From Pseudomonadota bacterium (GTDB lineage Bacteria > Pseudomonadota > Gammaproteobacteria > Steroidobacterales > Woeseiaceae): a stretch of DNA of 8,371 nt. Numbering within the stretch: the stretch's first letter is position 1; each line of letters opens with the position of its first letter. Location: assembly GCA_022565135.1 (NCBI GenBank), contig JADFKA010000066.1:1-8371 (forward strand). Reading direction: 5' to 3'. The notes below the pieces were generated by a model. That model ran no database searches. It was not told the DNA's origin and saw only the letters and a program-made list of their open reading frames with translations. Shown piece by piece: positions 7,445 to 8,371 of the stretch. Position numbers and translations under genes: made by a program.

Positions 7445-8041
7445 TTATTGCACCTGTACCGTAAAGACGACGGCCAGAACTGAACTGGCTACTGCGTCTT
7501 GCTGGTCATTGGCGGCTTCGACAGCGTTGCCGACGTTGATCGTGTCGGTTCCATCGAAGCTAACCGTATCGCCAGCGGCAGCGGCATCTGATCCTGCACC
7601 TGCAGCAATTGCCGCAGCATAGATTGCCGGCTCTTCACCGGGTACACAGATAGCGGCCGCACAGGTTTGCGAGTTGTCGACACGAATCGTTCCTGCCTGG
7701 TAGACAAACAACGGGTCCAGAACGTCCTCAATGCTCAAGTCATTGATCGCTATGGAGCCCGAGTTGTTGGTATAGATCATGAAGTCAACCAACGTGCCTG
7801 AAGGTAGAGTATCGCCCGAAGTTAACTGCGTACCGTCACTGGTCAGGAACGCTCTTTTGTACAACGTCAGGGCGCCCGAGCTGAACAATTGAAAGACGTT
7901 CGAGTCGACCAGTGCGGCAGAGTCGCCTGCGACATCACCAGTACCGGTATTGTCTTCGGCTTGTACTACCGAACCCAGAGTTAGCAAAACTCCGAGCATG
8001 AGAGCAGCGATGTGCTGCATTTTTGTCTTGTGCCGTTTCAT
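7445..8041 (-). CDS. Small exported acidic DUF11-like protein with a cysteine pair
   Basis: Encodes 198 residues from the second of two adjacent ATGs (8044 and 8041). AAGGAG ends 3 bases before the first but 6 before the second, so the second is the better start. Numbering from the first ATG, the signal peptide is KRHKTKMQHIAALMLGVLL through VVQA|ED (cleavage after residue 29), giving a mature protein of 170 residues. The mature protein is strongly acidic with very few Lys/Arg. It has one DUF11-like beta-sandwich (LTLYKRA; FMIYTNN; LSIEDVLDPLFVYQAG), then a cysteine pair C128/C133 in TCAAAIC, an alanine-rich stretch, and a final strand VLAVVFTVQVQ. The C-terminal half aligns with the partial upstream gene (CAAATC, then a similar EE-x-AI[FY]AA segment), so the two are a tandem duplication. 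Probably a secreted or surface subunit stabilised by a disulfide. No enzyme motif is visible. Confidence 0.85.
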   Translation of the reverse strand: MKRHKTKMQHIAALMLGVLLTLGSVVQAEDNTGTGDVAGDSAALVDSNVFQLFSSGALTLYKRAFLTSDGTQLTSGDTLPSGTLVDFMIYTNNSGSIAINDLSIEDVLDPLFVYQAGTIRVDNSQTCAAAICVPGEEPAIYAAAIAAGAGSDAAAAGDTVSFDGTDTINVGNAVEAANDQQDAVASSVLAVVFTVQVQ

Positions 8042-8047
8042 CATTTT

Positions 8048-8053
8048 CTCCTT
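8048..8053 (-). promoter_or_regulatory. Strong ribosome binding site that decides a double-ATG start
   Basis: AAGGAG is the best Shine-Dalgarno in the window. It is 3 bases from the ATG at 8044 and 6 bases from the ATG at 8041, favouring the latter. Its strength fits an abundantly made product. Confidence 0.75.
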
Positions 8054-8077
8054 TCGGGGGTCATTCCCCAGTCACAC

Positions 8078-8107
8078 AAAAAGACCCGCACAGAAATAGT
8101 GCGGATC
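8078..8107 (-). terminator. Intrinsic terminator or attenuator between the tandem paralogues
   Basis: In the transcribed strand a 9-bp stem (GATCCGCAC with GTGCGGGTC, one T-G pair) encloses a 7-base loop (TATTTCT) and is followed at once by TTTTT (8082-8078). It lies 41 bases after the upstream stop codon. Only 24 bases separate its end from the next Shine-Dalgarno, which leaves no room for a downstream promoter. The next gene must therefore be reached by read-through or from a promoter that overlaps the hairpin. Confidence 0.8.
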
Positions 8108-8134
8108 ATGGTGTCCTAAAATCATCGTGTTCAA
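8105..8134 (-). promoter_or_regulatory. Weak candidate sigma-70 promoter overlapping the terminator
   Basis: TTGAAC (8134-8129) and CATGAT (8110-8105), 18 bases apart, each match four of six consensus positions. A transcript from here would begin inside the hairpin and so could not form the full terminator stem. The match is weak and could be chance. Confidence 0.2.
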
Positions 8135-8148
8135 ATTCCCGGTGCTGT

Positions 8149-8371
8149 TCACGGCATCTTCACCGCGAACAAAATTGCCCAGATTTCGTTGGCATTGATA
8201 TCCAGTTGCAGATTAGCGATGTTGCCGTCACCGGCATCGACGCTCAGGCTCGCACCCGTATAACTCGCGACATCACCGTCGACTGCGTCTGTCAATACAG
8301 CCGCTGCATCAACGGCGGCGAAAATCGCCAGTTCTTCAGCCGGTGTGCACGTGGCTGCCGCGCAGTCGGCG
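8149..8371 (-). CDS. C-terminal part of a small exported DUF11-like paralogue (5' end outside window)
   Basis: The last 73 codons of a gene entering from the right edge, ending in TGA at 8151-8149. The visible protein begins ADCAAATCTPAEELAIFAAV and ends in the strand EIWAILFAVKMP. It aligns along its length with the C-terminal part of the next gene: the CAAAxC cysteine pair, the EE-x-AI[FY]AA segment, the Ala/Asp-rich middle and a final strand of the form A[IV]xFxVx[MV]. It is thus a tandem paralogue and presumably also has a signal peptide and a DUF11-like domain in its missing N-terminal half. Its own intrinsic terminator follows 41 bases downstream, so it may be transcribed at a higher level than the genes after it. 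Confidence 0.85.
   Translation of the reverse strand, partial: ADCAAATCTPAEELAIFAAVDAAAVLTDAVDGDVASYTGASLSVDAGDGNIANLQLDINANEIWAILFAVKMP

Noticed and set aside
7137..7622. Plus-strand open frame of 161 codons across the two small genes
   Set aside because: It spans antisense parts of two real exported-protein genes and the hairpin-rich gap, and has no coherent protein features.
1..8371. Mobile element, CRISPR array, tRNA or rRNA
   Set aside because: No transposase or integrase motifs, no regularly spaced direct repeats, and no tRNA- or rRNA-like sequence were recognised on either strand.

Overview
The window reads as part of one leftward (minus-strand) operon from a Gram-negative bacterium, probably a gammaproteobacterium of environmental type. 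That guess rests on Sec signal peptides, an OmpA-type peptidoglycan-binding domain and an aromatic-ended beta-barrel. No marker in the window fixes the taxon. No mobile element, CRISPR array, tRNA or rRNA was seen, and no convincing gene lies on the plus strand.

Layout in the direction of transcription (right to left): (1) 8371-8149, the 3' end of a small secreted protein gene; (2) 8107-8078, a strong hairpin plus T-run that looks like an intrinsic terminator or attenuator; (3) 8041-7445, a small exported DUF11-like protein that is a clear paralogue of (1); (4) 7444-7214, a structured untranslated gap with several hairpins; (5) 7213-6572, a second small exported DUF11-like protein; (6) 6572-1218, a 1784-residue composite outer-membrane protein whose ATG overlaps the preceding stop codon by one base; (7) 1209-1, a membrane-anchored FecR-domain protein starting 8 bases after the giant gene and running off the left edge.

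The giant protein combines, in order, a signal peptide, an invasin-like Ig domain, a DUF11 domain, an SdrD_B/carboxypeptidase-regulatory-like domain, an OmpA_C domain, two glucodextranase-B-like Ig repeats, a conserved beta-rich module and a C-terminal beta-barrel. The FecR protein adds an inner-membrane anchor, an Fn3-like domain and the start of the same type of Ig repeat.

The products would therefore sit at the inner membrane (FecR protein), the peptidoglycan (OmpA domain), the outer membrane (barrel) and the periplasm or cell surface (the small DUF11-like proteins). My inference is an undescribed envelope-spanning surface or secretion assembly, with tandem small DUF11-like proteins as candidate subunits or substrates and the barrel protein as the anchor or exporter. 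Function cannot be fixed from sequence alone.
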